Shown: piece after piece, positions 49,143 through 60,485 of the stretch
How positions within the stretch are numbered: position 1 is the first letter of the stretch
Layout of the letters: the number at the start of each line of letters is the position of its first letter
Origin: Gigantopelta aegis
Lineage: Eukaryota; Mollusca; Gastropoda; Neomphalida; Peltospiridae
NCBI RefSeq assembly: GCF_016097555.1
Contig: NC_054701.1
Location: forward strand, 37,267,492-37,331,491
Direction of reading: 5' to 3'
Length of the DNA stretch: 64,000 bases
Notes under the pieces: model-generated
What the model was told of the DNA's origin: nothing
What the model saw: the letters and a program-made list of their open reading frames with translations, nothing else
Databases searched by the model: none
Made by a program: the position numbers and the translations under genes

Positions 49143-50360
49143 TTTTGCATACCGGATTTAATGGTACTAGATTTTTAGTTTTAAACCAATGTCTAAGACA
49201 TAATTGGGTGCACCTAACACTGAGGGGGAGGATATTCAGCTCCACACGCAGGCTGTCATTTGGGGTGCCAGGTGTGACCTTAGTTATCGTTCTTAAAGCT
49301 AGATTAAATACTTTTTCTAGTCTATCTAACTGGGTAGGAGAGGCACAGCAAAACGCCTGTGATCCATACTGCAGTCTAGAAACTATTAGTGCTTCGAATA
49401 TCATTAGTAGTGTGTGTCTGTCGGCTCCCCAAGAGGTAGCCGACAGAACCCTAAATAAATTAATATATTTGCTACAACTATTAACTATTTCAGTAATATG
49501 TTTAACAAACGAGAGTGCCGGGTCAAAGGTAACTCCCAGAAATTTAACAGTTTTAACTTGTGTTATTGGGCTATTATCCAGTGTAAGATTTAATTTATAT
49601 TTCCTATTAGAGTGGTTAGGTGAGAATAACATAGCGTAAATTTGTATCTTTTTGAATATCACTTTTAATTTTTTCAATACACTTTCCAGATCGCCAAAAA
49701 GCTGTGTCATCAGCAAAAAGTCCAATACTCAGTTTGGTGTCTTTTCTAGTAGTACTAGTCAAGGCAACAGCTAAGTCATTTATAAAAATACTAAAAAGTG
49801 TTGGGGCAATCACCGAGCCCTGGGGGATACCATTCTCCAGATCCAGAACATTAGAAAAAGATTCTGCTACATTAACAGAAAAAGATCTATTGTTAATAAA
49901 ACGTTCTATAAATGTAAACATGGGTCCCCTAATACCCAAGTCATACACTTAGTAAGCCATGTCGCCAAACCATGTCATAGGCTTTTTCCAGATCAACAAA
50001 AATACCAACCACGTTTTCACCAAAACTAAATGCATTAGAAATTTCTGATTGTAGTCTAAATAAGTGGTCGGCGGTAGAGTGTTTTTTTCTAAATCCACTC
50101 TGGTAACTAGTCAAAAGGTTGTTACTTTCTAGATAAAAGCTGAGTCTGTAATTAACCATAGCTTCCATGGTTTTGCAAATACCAGATGTTAATGAAATAG
50201 GGCGATAGTTAGTAGGGTTAGTTAAATCCTCTCCCTTTTTTGGTAAGCTGAATACTTCAGCATGTTTCCATGCAAGGGGGAGGTAACCCTGCTTCCATAT
50301 CATGTTATAAAGTTCCAAAAAAAAGTTGAGGATAATTTCGGGCATATTCTTAAAAAACAT
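49123..50360 (-). pseudogene. LINE 1 ORF2, reverse transcriptase region
   Basis: Three overlapping frames. The first (50360-49941) reads LPLAWKHAEVFSLPKKGEDL, NYRPISLTSGICKTMEAMVN, SYQSGFRKKHSTADHL and VGIFVDLEKAYDMVWRHGL. The second (49948-49616) carries LENGIPQGSVIAPTLFSIFI and the catalytic GLFADDTAFW. The third (49725-49123) carries the thumb region VKTVKFLGVTFDPALSF and LSVRCTQLCLRHWFKTKN. These are RT blocks in the usual order, catalytic FADD intact. Frame changes near 49945 and 49640 break the ORF. Direct continuity with the endonuclease frame is lost around 50400-50500. Confidence 0.88.
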
Positions 50361-50496
50361 ATAGTTAAATTTATCGGGTCCTGGAGCGGTCCCTATGAAT
50401 GAAGTGCCTCATCCATTTCTTGAATGGTAAACGGTATATTATAATTAGTAGTATTACTGGGAAATTTAGCATCCAGGGGTATTTTAAATTTCTTTT

Positions 50497-51936
50497 CTAA
50501 CATTTCTTTACGTTGCTGAAATTTTTTTGGAAAATTATTAGTGCTTGAATTTTTTTGAAACGTCTGTCCAAAAACTGTGGCCTTTTGTTGGTTATTTGTA
50601 TATAATTGTTTCCTTTAAGTAGTGACGATTTTGGGACTGGTTTCCCCTGGATATGTTTTATCTTTGACCAGACATCCTTACTGTTTGTTTTATTATTTAG
50701 CGATGAACAAAAGTTTATCCATGATTCTTTTTTAGCCTTATAAATACCTTGCGTTACTTTATATTTACTTTCTTTAAAAAGGTTGAAATTATCTTGTGTT
50801 TTATCTTTTTGATAATTTTTACGCATTTTGTTTCTATATTTGGTGAGTTTGGCTAAATCGTCATTCCACCATGGTACTGAATTATATTTAGTTTTAGCAT
50901 TAGAGATAGGGATAGTTCTATTAGCTATATTAATTATATTATCTGTTAAATTTTTATTAAAGATATCTATGTTTTTATTCCTAATATTTTCTGGGTCAAG
51001 ATTAGAACATAGCAGGAAGAAGCCTGACCAGTCTGCTTTATTAAAATTCCACTTGGGTTTAGTTTTAATAATTTCCCTCCAAGCCCCATTAAGATTATAA
51101 TAGGTAATTATAGGGAGGTGATCGCTATTGAAGTCGTTCATGACCTGCCACTCACATTTAGGGGCCATACTGTCCGATACCATAGTGAGGTCTAGCCATG
51201 TCCAGGAGTGATGGATATCTGAGTGAAAAGTCGGTGTACCATCATTGATACATGTTACTTTAACTAATTCCATAAATTCTTCCACCATAGTCCCCTGTTT
51301 ATCAGTATAGTTAGACCCCCATAAAATATTTCTACAATTAAAATCCCCTAGAATGATTAATTTATTATGTGTTTGTTTAGCTAAGGAATCCAGGTAGCTA
51401 TTAATAGTAAGTTTACATTGTAGGCTGCCTGGGTGGATATAAAAATTATAAATATCAATATTCTCAGCTCCACCATGCACTGTAATGCCCAAGACCTCGA
51501 TGTTATTAAGGGTTTCTTGGAGCGGTATGCGTGAATATGACAGCTCATTTCGGACATAAGTAGCTACTTCTCTCCCTCCCCACCCCCTAGTAGTGAGGTT
51601 GGAATTATGGAAAAATCCAAAATATCCAGGTATATTAAAGCTAGTAAATTTTTTCTTATTTTTAACTTTATTTTGATTATCAGAGGAAAGCCAGGTTTCT
51701 TGAATGCATATGACATCTATAACTGGTTTGGCAGTTTTAACATACTTTTTAATTTCATCTCCATGACCAGCAGATTTAAGACCTTTAGCATTCCATTGTA
51801 GGATGGCCAAACCTTTATAATTTTCTATGTTATGTTTAGCCTGTTTATTACTATTATTATTACTGTTATTGTTATAACTATTATTACTATTTTTATTAAT
51901 ACAAACCGGCGGTATATTATTTCTTTTGTCTCCCAT
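50497..51936 (-). pseudogene. LINE 1 ORF2, apurinic-like endonuclease region
   Basis: A 479-codon frame opens at 51936 with an Asn-rich leader and then the endonuclease domain: LAILQWNAKGLKSAGHG (Asn site), VICIQETWLSS (catalytic Glu), LIILGDFNCRNILWGSN (Asp/Asn), and NDFNSDHLPIITY (Asp-His) near residues 265-280. All catalytic positions expected for the APE-like fold are visible. After residue 330 comes the linker SVPWWNDDLAKLTKYRNKMR toward the RT. This domain nicks target DNA to prime reverse transcription. Function is lost here only because the downstream RT is out of frame. Confidence 0.88.
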
Positions 51937-51982
51937 AATTAGTTTGAAGCAATACTAATTCTAATAATTTACTTCATTAAGT

Positions 51983-53358
51983 TTAATCTATATTATGATG
52001 TGATGGTGTAGAGACAAGAGTTGGTTTGGCCATTCTACTAGCATACCACTTAATATTATTAGGAAGAACACTGGGTTCACTAATTGTCACCCCAAGATGA
52101 TGGTTAAAAGCAAGGCAGGCCGCGTGTGTAGCCGCTTGGATAGAATCTTTTTCAGTATTTTCCCCTTTGAGTGCCCCCAAAGACCCATCCAGAAACAGCC
52201 CAGTAAGCATGCGCATAAGTTGAACCGCTGTAATGGGCTGATCTGGACTGGTAATATTCCTTGTTTTCATCAAAAGTGGGGGTTTTGGGTAGGCGCTCCC
52301 ATTATTAAAAATATTTTTCCCAATTGGGGGGGGGGGGGGGGGGGAGGGGGGGCCACTTGAGATGTGTGTCTTTGACGTATGACGGGATATTGGACCCTTG
52401 TTGGGCGACCAGTTGTCTCCCTTGGCTTGGAGTTTAAGGCCCTCATGACTTCCTGATAGTGGTGGCACTCCTGGCTGTGTGAATAGTGCTGTCCCCTACA
52501 GTTAGCACATTTAAGCATTTTAACGCATGGGTTATCTGGTCCCCGTTAAGGGTGTTTATCCCCACACCTACATTTTTTAATATTATGTCCCCATCTCTGG
52601 CACTGAGCACATTTGTTAGGTTTGGGGTTGAACGGCAGCAAGGGATATGCTTGACCTCTAAAAAGTATTTGGTCAACACAGTTGTTTTAATTTTTTATAA
52701 GAATATCCCAAAAGCCATTTCTCCAGATAGTTAGATTTTGAATATTTAAGTCCGGATTTTCTTTATTCACTATGTTTTGGAGTTGCACCGCAGAAAGTGG
52801 TCCGGGCTGCATCCTTACTAGCCGTCTATTGGTAAAATCTTGTAAATTATTGTTTTTACTTTCTGTTTCTTTTTTTTTGGTTGGACCGACCACTGAGAAC
52901 TGGGGTGGTTCGGTAGCTCCCACACTTTGTAAGGGGGCGATCCCAGGCCCGCCCCTGACAGGTTCCACCCCTTTGTAGAAGAAATATTGGCCTACGTTTG
53001 TGTACTGGGGACGGATGCTTGAAGAGTGCAAAAAGTCTTGCCTGACTGGGTCTTTATTTTTCTTTTCTGAGAAATGTAAGCTACGTTTTGCTTTTTTATG
53101 TTTTACTTCAGTGAATTCTTGGGGGGTATTAGAGGATATGGGTCCAAATATAAAGCATGGCTCGTCCCCCCATATCCCCTCCGCAACCGGAGGAGTGGGT
53201 TTTTTTTTAAGGGCTGTGGTATCTTTATTATTTGTAGTTGTTGTATTTAACACAGGCGCTCTAACACTAGGTTCAGATTTTGATTTTAGTTCGGAGGTAC
53301 GGAAGTTTCCGAAGAGGGTAGAGTACTGGAGAGAGGCCTCCCGGCCGTCTCCGAACAC
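51983..53358 (-). pseudogene. LINE 1 ORF1, zinc-knuckle nucleic-acid-binding protein
   Basis: The N-terminal frame (53358-52687) includes AKRSLHFSEKKNKDPVRQDF, FTNRRLVRMQPGPLSAVQLQ and NLTIWRNGFWDILI. Then, in shifted frames, come the knuckles KCAQCQRWGHNIKKC (Cx2Cx4Hx4C) and KCANCRGQHYSHSQECHHYQ. The last part (52468-51983) contains a Pro run from a C-tract and ITAVQLMRMLTGLFLDGSLG. No clean ATG is seen; the frame opens shortly downstream of cassette copy 4. A gag-like RNA-binding role is expected from the knuckles. At least two frame breaks are present. Confidence 0.75.
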
Positions 53359-53461
53359 ACTTCGGAAGGTGTCGGAGACCGCCGAGTGGCCTGTAGATTA
53401 ACTGGGGAGCGCGTGTTGGAAGTGTGGAAGGGCTTACCCGGTGAAGTGGAAGTGGAACTTT

Positions 53462-53572
53462 TTTCCCGTGCCCCTCTCCAAAAAGGTTCAGGCACGCCCA
53501 CCATGGATCCATGTTCTGACCTCGCCAGCCCACGGTTCCATGGCGGGGGAGGGGGGGGGGGGAGGGGGTAGG
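53462..53572 (-). other. Poly-C/double-hairpin cassette, copy 4 (in front of LINE 1 ORF1)
   Basis: CCATGG (53501-53506) pairs with CCATGG (53538-53543), extended by GATCC/GGTTC with one mismatch. The inner CTGAC/GCCAG (53516-53520, 53524-53528) has one mismatch. Short hairpin CGTGCC (53467-53472) with GGCACG (53491-53496). A G-rich run follows on the plus strand. Confidence 0.75.
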
Positions 53573-53859
53573 GGTAATTGTATGATGGGGACATATAATA
53601 TAAATCTGGTAAGACCATTATATTTAAAGGGATGGTCAATACTGTAATTATCTTTATTTATATATATACCTACATGGTATATTATTTACAATATAATATG
53701 AAAAAGAATTTTTAATGCACCAATAGAAATCATAAATTCAGGCTATAGCATTTAAGGTATAGTTATTTGGTGCAAATTTTTGAACGGGCTGGTCAAATTA
53801 GTTATATTACAATAATAATATAATTTAATTTAAATTAGTTACCTATCCTTAGCCCTCGA

Positions 53860-54402
53860 GGAAGGAGGTTGGCATAGGTGGGTGAGGCATCGCTCCCAAT
53901 CTAGCCAGCGTAAAACACCAGGCTAAGCCCAAAAAGCCGGCCGGATTTCCACGGGGCAGGCGTGCCGGGGGACGGGGGGGGGGGGGGGGGGAGGCCTCCT
54001 ACCAGGCATTACTATCGGTCGAAACCGCATACGCCCTACCGCACCCAAAAGGCATCCTATCACGGCGTCCCTCCCCCATCCCGTCCATCCCAAGGTTATC
54101 CATACAGCTAGTTGGACCGAATTAAAATGTTGGTATGAGAGGAAGGAAGGGTGAAAATGATAGGATAGGATATGATATGAGTTGAGCAACCCACCAATCG
54201 CGTCCGGACAGAAGTGGTGGCAACGTATCTCTGGATCCACGTCGTTGTTATTATCTGGCTCCGAGGTGTCTCGCTGGATTCCTCAAGCATTCGTACGCAT
54301 ACACCCTCTATGGTGCGTCACCTACACGGATGACAAAGTCATTGCTATATAAACCTTGGTGCTGTCCAGATGACCACTATTCGTTAGGTGGACGGCTCCA
54401 AG
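53860..54402 (-). promoter_or_regulatory. Leader segment with TATA-like box and conserved stem structure, copy 2
   Basis: TATATAAA at 54346-54353 (plus strand). CTTGG (54355-54359) pairs with CCAAG (54398-54402). Inside, GTCCA (54364-54368) with TGGAC (54389-54393) or CCAC (54374-54377) with GTGG (54388-54391). It matches copy 1 at 44830-45365 in arrangement, including the two alternative inner pairings. It precedes cassette copy 4 and LINE 1 ORF1 on the minus strand. Confidence 0.5.
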
Positions 54403-54986
54403 TAGCAGTCCGGTTATTTTCTTTTAATTATATTAAATAAGGACTGCTTAAATTAATACCTGTTTAAAACCTATTTATTAAAAAGAAAGGTACATGTATA
54501 ATTAAAACATTAATTAAAATGCTAAGAGGAAGTATATTTCATAACTAAAAATACATATTAAAACAAAGGGAAGTAATCCATTCTCAACTCGGTGTGAACA
54601 ATCACTCCCTAAGCAAAACACACAACCACGTACAATATACCAGACAAACTTCTATCAGTCCGGCCGGCGCCCGGGTAGAGCCCACACTGCCAGGTGTGAG
54701 TCCCACCAAAAACGACGCCAGTCAGACACCTTGCATACTCAACACACTCTCTCATACTATATAAAAATTAAAATTAGAAGAGGGGTGGGTCCGCCGGCAC
54801 CGATGTGCCGTTGTGGCCAACCTCCCAACCAAACACTTACCAATTTGGTACCGGCATATCATTGCGAGCTGCAATAATCCCAAAGCCAGTCTCCCAGCCG
54901 CAGTGTATCCGGCCAATAACTATACACTATTTATGCTCGTCCATCAAATTTATTAAAATAATGATGGTCAATATTCTGTCCCGTCT

Positions 54987-55027
<41 letters not shown>

Positions 55028-55029
55028 CC
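54403..55029. other. Family flank, (TA)n and unassigned sequence
   Basis: TGTTTAAAACCTATTT and AAAATGCTAAGAGGAAGT repeat those at 45416-45495. A TA repeat at about 54989-55023 abuts the 3' end of LINE copy 2, as simple-repeat tails do for I-type LINEs. No gene. Confidence 0.55.
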
Positions 55030-55108
55030 AAAATAACAATAAACATGCATGATGCACATGCTTGACGCCCGCGCCAGCCCAGCCGACCTCTAAACTAATG
55101 CTACCAAC

Positions 55109-56135
55109 CTAGATCCTTACACCAGTCTCTTTAATATAATTAATTATAGCTTTATTTGTTTCTATTTTACAATATTTAGGCAGATTGAACATAACTTTTG
55201 GGTTAAAAGAAATACTATGTTTAATAAAAATACTTTTAAGTGTCATTCTCTCACCACTATACCGAGTGCAGTAGAATAGAAAATGATGAGCATTATCCAC
55301 CCTACCGCAGCCGATGCAGTTGGGTTTACTTAATTTGTTAATTCTAGCTCTGCTCTCGTTTAGGCCCATAGAAACTCCTAAACGGAGTCCAGTAATTAAT
55401 TTAGTAGTCTGTTGGTCTAAATAAGTAGGACTTTCACTATTTACTTTAGATTTAATTAAGTAATGCCACAGTCTTTTTTTCCTGTCCCACTCAATCTACC
55501 AAAACAAAATTAACTTACTATGTGCTGCGGACATAATTTCATTACAATTAAGCTTTATATTTATATTAATTACATTATGTAATAATGCTTTTTTAGCGTT
55601 TTGGTCGGCCAGCTCATTACCAGAGATGCCCACATGAGCTGGGATCCACTCCATCTTAACGGTGTGACCTTTATCCATTATGTAGTTAGTAAGATTTGTT
55701 ATTTGCCGTATTAAGTAGGAGCTGCTGAACTTGCCAGCATCAATGGCTTGCGCCAGCATCAATGGCTTGCAACGAACTAAGTGAGTCAGAGAGTATTAAA
55801 AAAAAATTTGGTTCTGTTAATTTATTAATAGTTGATAATATCCACTTTAATGCCGAGAGGATGGCCATCAGTTCAGAAGTATATACTGAAATCCGGTCGG
55901 TCAGCCTCGCTCGGCAGGAAAATGGTTTGTCGTTCAGGTCCCTATTGACATAAAATGCCATACCGGTCCTGCCCGACAAAGGATCCTTGGAACTGTCCGT
56001 GTAGATGCAAATGTAATCTAAATATAGATCATATAAAGCTGCTTTAAAAATTATATTTTTGAATGGTAAAAATTCGGTTTTTAATGTTTCTTGTCTTAAT
56101 ATTAAATTAATTATAGGAGGCACTGGCATTGTCAC
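55109..56135 (-). pseudogene. LINE 2 ORF2, RNase H and C-terminal region
   Basis: The frame from 56135 carries LDYICIYTDSSKDPLSG (Gly of the usual TDGS is Ser), ISVYTSELMAILSALKWI and FLILSDSLSSLQAIDAG. A short duplication of GCCAGCATCAATGGCTTGC near 55735-55770 shifts the frame. The next frame has MEWIPAHVGISGNELADQNA, and a last frame (55369-55109) has ARINKLSKPNCIGCGRVDNA with the C-terminal Cys-His finger. All three RNase H acidic motifs are present across frames. Confidence 0.8.
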
Positions 56136-57930
56136 TGAGCTGCAAGCTCAGCAGCTCCAAATTATTAGCCATGCGATTAGTAAAATCAAGCACAGATTTA
56201 TTTGTTATGGTCCCAGTATTGAGATTATCCTGTGTCATAAAGGACACCGGATGTGTAGGTACAACACTCCTAACCTTGAACCAGTATTTAAGGCATTGTT
56301 TGGTTCTCCTCACACTCAACGGAAGTATGCCAAGCTCCACCCTGATGCTGTCGTTGGGGGTACCCGGGCAGGCCCCCACTATTATTCTGAGGGCATTACT
56401 ATAGGTGGCCTCCAACTTGGCTAACTGAGTTGGGGAGGCGTTGCTAAAGGCCTGAGCTCCATACTGGAGGCGAGAGACTATAAGACCTTCAAAGATGGTA
56501 AGCCTATAGGCGCCCCATGTGGTAGCAGTGAGCATTCTAAGCATATTTATATGTTGCTTGCAGGCATTGACTACCTCGTTAATGTGTATAGTAAAGGAGA
56601 GGCACTGGTCCCAAAAATTTAACCGATTTAACTGTGGTATGGGAGTATCTTTATATGTTAAGTCTAACCTACTTTTATGTTTATTAACTTTATTAGCAAA
56701 GGTAATCGCAACAATCTTCGATCTGGAGACAGTCACCCCCCAGGTGTCTGCCCACTTTTGAAGGTTATTAATATCTTTTTGAATACCACATTTAAGTTTT
56801 TTAATACATTCTCCAGCTCTCCAGAATGCGGTATCATCTGCAAAAAGTCCTAAACTAAACTTAGTATCATTGGATTTATGGTCCAATAGATCCTTAGCGA
56901 AATCATTTATAAAAATGCTGAAGAGTGTAGGGGCTATGACAGACCCTGTGGTATGCCGTTCTCCAGATCCAAGACCGGCGAGAGAGCCTGGGCAACATTA
57001 ACTGTAAATGAACGCTTAGAAATAAAGCGCTCAATAAATGTGAACATGGGGCCCCTAATTCCCATGTTATAAACTTTTATTAACAACCCGTGTCTCCAGA
57101 CCATGTCATAGGCTTTTTCCAGGTCGACAAAGACTCCGACCACCTTTTCTCTTTTACAAAAGGCCTCTGAGATTTCTGTCTGCAGTCTAAATAGGTGGTC
57201 GGTGGTTGAATGATTTTTCCTAAAGCCGCTTTGAAAGATGGTAAGAAGGGCATTACTTTCCAAATGTCCTGTCAACCTAGTATTGACACTAGATGTCAAA
57301 GATATAGGTCTGTAATTAGTAGGGTTAGCAAGGTCTTTGCCCTTCTTTGGCAGACTAAAAACTTCGGCATGTCGCCAACTTAGGGGCAAATAACCCTGCT
57401 TCCAAATATTATTATAAAGTTCCAGGAACAGGTGGAGGATTTTGTCAGGTAATTTTTGTAAAAAGATATAGCTAAAGTTATCTGGGCCCGGTGCGGTGCC
57501 CTTATGGTTTTTAAATGCCTCCATCAGTTCCTGGTATGAGAATGGTTTATTATAATCGGCATTTGAGAATTTAGAGTCCAGGGGTATTTTACAGTTTTTT
57601 TCCATATGTATTTTATTTTTTTGAAACGTTAGTGAATATTTATTTGTACTTGAATTACTTTGAAAAGTTTGTCCAAATATATTTGCTTTTTGTTGATTAG
57701 TAACATAATTTTTATTTTTAAAGTGCAGACTTGGCTATAGGTTTACCCTGGATTCTCTTGATCTTCGACCAAACGTCTCTACTATTACTTTTAACGTTCA
57801 TGGTATTACAAAATTGTTGCCTCGAACATTTTTTGGCATCTAGTACTGCAAAACTGACTTTAATTTTACTTAATTTAAAATTTTCTAAATTAGTTTTAGT
57901 ATTATTTTTTTGATACTGTTTACGCATTTT
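56107..57930 (-). pseudogene. LINE 2 ORF2, reverse transcriptase region
   Basis: The linker (57927-57718: NVKSNSRDVWSKIKRIQGKP) leads to RT frames 57605-56934 (GTAPGPDNFSYIFLQKLPDK, HAEVFSLPKKGKDLANPTNY, GVFVDLEKAYDMVWRHGLL, LENGIPQG) and 56886-56107 (FSLGLFADDTAFWRAGECI, then the thumb region to LSVRRTKQCLKYWFKVRSVV). FADD is intact. One frame break falls between IPQG and the FADD frame. Upstream of the linker the sequence jumps straight to an ORF1 zinc knuckle. Confidence 0.87.
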
Positions 57931-57939
57931 ATTTCGTTA

Positions 57940-60206
57940 TGCACTTTTTAATATTGTGCCCCCATCTCTGACACTGAGCGCACTTAATTGCTTTGGGTCT
58001 AAACTTGAGCAGGGTGTAAGAACAGTTTAAACATTTTTTTATATCCACACAGTTATTAGGATTTTTTAACATGATATCGCAATATCCATTTCACCATACA
58101 GTCAAGTTTTGGATGTCCAGGTCCCGGTTCTCTCGCATAAGCACTGTCTGTAATTGAGCCGTGCCCATTGGGTCAAGCAGCATTTTCACAAGGCGGCGCT
58201 TTGAGAAATCCTGGATCTGGGCCCCGTTTTACAAAGCGATGTTAGCGCTACTATCGCCTTAAGTGCCTACGGTAGCGACTGTAACTTTTTCCTACAATCG
58301 ACAGTTCGTTTTACTAAACGACCTTAGCTTACAATCACCTTAAGTTACTATTAATATTTACAATAGGTAAGCTCTAAGGTCGCGATCTTACATTAACGTA
58401 GAGGAAGGAAAAAAGACGAATGGAACGTGTTTTTTTGCGACAGAAGCATAAAGTTCGACACAATCAACGACGAGGAACTGATATGAAGGTATCAGATACC
58501 TCGGCATTCTATGTGTTTCGAGCGGATTTGGAATGGACGACCTCTTTCGCCATTAACATTAAGGTCGACGACAGTCACTCTTCGCACCCTTGTTTTGGCT
58601 TCGTACACAATAAATATAACATATCTTACTGTAATTTCACTTCAGATCCACATTTCGTAAATAGTACAATTTTTTTAATTCCAGGATTTATTTTCTTCTA
58701 AAAAACACGTGCATTAGTAATGTTCAAACAAAACAATTTCAATAGAAATTTTGCATTGGGATTTTCCCAGTGTTATTTATTGTGTATGAAAAAGGAAACG
58801 TCATATACCGAGTTTATTGTTAAATTATAAGAAGATGGAAAGTGACGTCATTGAAATACTGACGTCATTTAAATTCAAAATTAGCTATATTATTACAATG
58901 CTACGCCACATTAAAATAAAAACTAGTCTACTAACCGTGACCCCTGTCAAAATAATTCCGAGAGCAGACAACGCAGTTTACTTTCGATGTTTTTATTTTT
59001 CATAATTTTAAAGAAAATATTAAGTTTTAGTTTTAAAATGATGAAATATATAAAAAGTACATTTTGTCAAATATAATTATGATATAAAAAAATACCGTTG
59101 GATATGTTATATTTATTGTGTATGAAGCCGAAAACAAGGGTGCGAAGAATGACTGTTGTCGATCTATAAATAAAAACTACAAGCCGACTGTTTTCTAAAT
59201 TGGACACAAAAATAGTTTTAAAAAAATATTATTTCCAAAACACTTTTACTTTTCTTCTTACATCAAGCAAAACTGAAATTATTTACAAACAAACATTTTT
59301 GTAGGAAGATGGGATGGATTATAATATTTTAACCTTAGTTAAGATTGCTACTGTAGTAAGTTTGGGTTTACAATCGCACTAAGGTTGCTTCGTCGAACGG
59401 TTGTAAATGTTAAGGTCGGTAGCATAACATCAACCTTAAATCACTAAGTTCAATAGTAGCTAAGATCGCTTCGTAAAACGGGGCCCTGGGCACCGTCTAT
59501 CTTATTAGTCTTAGTTATTTTTGGCCGAACTTGTTGCAAACTAATATCCGCAGGGGTGCTGTCTGTTTGTGCTTGCGTAACCCCAGAACCGCCCCTGGCG
59601 GGTTGAACCTTGACATAAAATGGGTTGGTAGTTATGTTGGTAGTTAAAGAAGTTGGTGCAAAAGTTTTGGGGGCAATTTCGGGATATTCACTTTCAAAAG
59701 TAGGTATTTTAATTCTAGCCCTAGGGACGGGCGCCTCCCCCGGGCGTGTAGAATGCAAAGCAACCTAGCGTTTAGCCTTGGGGGGTTCGGCCGTCTCATT
59801 TGTATGTAAAAAGTCATTCTTTACAACTGTAGGTTTTTTGTGCTCCCCAAATAGCGAACGTTTAGTTTTGTTTAACAATACTTTTGTTTCTGGAACATCG
59901 TTTTGGGGCCATAGATACACACCCACTCATTAGTGTCTGCCCAAAATCCATGGGCCACAGGTTGTTTTAGAGTTTCGTTTGTTTTTACATTGAGCTTGCG
60001 GTCGCTCCGATCGTTTGTAAACAAATCGTCATAGGGAAAGACAAAAGAGACGGAGATTCCCGAAGGCTGCTTTCGTTGGGATCGTTCGGCGGATCTCGGG
60101 ACGGCTCGGTCCGTTTCGTTTCGGTATCCTGGTGGGGCAGGGTGCGATCGTACATGCCCGGGCCTGTGCTGGTACAGTCCCGAGTACTGTCGCCAGTTCG
60201 GGCCAA
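57940..60206 (-). pseudogene. LINE 2 ORF1 remnants on both sides of a transposon insertion
   Basis: Proximal part: MARTGDSTRDCTSTGPGMYD (60206) and RARIKIPTFESEYPEIAPKT with YVKVQPARGGSGVTQAQ (59758-59450). Distal part after the insertion: QDFSKRRLVKML, DLDIQNLTVW and the zinc knuckle KCAQCQRWGHNIKKC. The sequence corresponds to LINE 1 ORF1 (QDFTNRRLVRM, DLNIQNLTIW). The knuckle is followed immediately by the RT linker, so the ORF1 end is lost. Confidence 0.75.
58220..59485. mobile_element. PIF/Harbinger-like non-autonomous element, 1.27 kb, CTG duplication
   Basis: Termini GGCCCCGTTTTACAAAGCGA and TCGCTTCGTAAAACGGGGCC are inverted with one mismatch over 20 bp. CTG is repeated at 58217-58219 and 59486-59488. 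GG-start termini and a 3-bp duplication fit PIF/Harbinger. Internally, about 60 bp at 58566-58625 is inverted at 59099-59165 (CACCCTTGTTTTGGCTTCGT). A 93-codon plus-strand frame (58420-58701) has no recognised domain. Confidence 0.75.
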
Positions 60207-60243
60207 ATTGGAGGGTATAGCTGCTGGGACTGGGAAACTCTAT

Positions 60244-60347
60244 TTACGTGCCCCTATCCACGAAGGTTCAGGCACGCCCACCACGGATTTAGCCTCTGAC
60301 TTCGCCAGTGACTAACTCCGGAGCAGGAGGGGGGGGGGGGGGGGGGC
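60244..60347 (-). other. Poly-C/double-hairpin cassette, copy 5 (in front of LINE 2 ORF1)
   Basis: CGGA (60284-60287) with TCCG (60317-60320), TTAG (60289-60292) with CTAA (60312-60315) and inner CTGAC/GCCAG with one mismatch. Short hairpin CGTGCC (60247-60252) with GGCACG (60271-60276). A long G run follows on the plus strand. Confidence 0.8.
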
Positions 60348-60404
60348 GGTAAGTTTGAGGTGGGCGGAATTTGGAAGAAAGCCATTTAGTAAGGTCAACG
60401 CGAG

Positions 60405-60485
60405 CGCGGACCAAATAGCAGACACTTCGTAAACTTGAAGTACACCGAGTGGGAGCCGTGCTCTGATTGGCTGAATTTCGATTCC
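60405..60485 (+). promoter_or_regulatory. Recurrent GCGGACC...GATTGGCT block
   Basis: GCGCGGACCAAATAGCAGAC then GAGCCGTGCTCTGATTGGCT and GAATTTCGATTCC, in the spacer between ORF T copy 2 and cassette copy 5. Role as a CCAAT element is inferred from recurrence only. Confidence 0.45.

Larger units (their letters stand above)
47985..53420 (-). mobile_element. I-superfamily LINE, copy 1, nearly complete but frame-broken
   Basis: Order on the minus strand: ORF1 with two zinc knuckles (53358-51983), ORF2 endonuclease (51936-50497), reverse transcriptase (50360-49123), RNase H and a C-terminal Cys finger (49142-48048). EN-RT-RNase H order with a CCHC ORF1 is typical of the I group of non-LTR retrotransposons. 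A poly-C/hairpin cassette (copy 4) lies directly in front of ORF1. At least five frame breaks make this copy inactive. The 3' edge near 47985 is approximate. Confidence 0.85.
55030..60210 (-). mobile_element. I-superfamily LINE, copy 2, endonuclease deleted and invaded by a DNA transposon
   Basis: On the minus strand: ORF1 N-part (60206 to 59488), a 1.27-kb DNA transposon (59485-58220), the rest of ORF1 to its first zinc knuckle (to about 57945), then directly the post-endonuclease linker, RT and RNase H. Relative to copy 1 about 1.8 kb is missing (ORF1 second half and the endonuclease). Cassette copy 5 lies in front. Confidence 0.85.

Noticed and set aside
52270..52518. A further poly-C/hairpin cassette at the C-run inside LINE 1 ORF1
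   Set aside because: Only the homopolymer is present; neither hairpin is found beside it.
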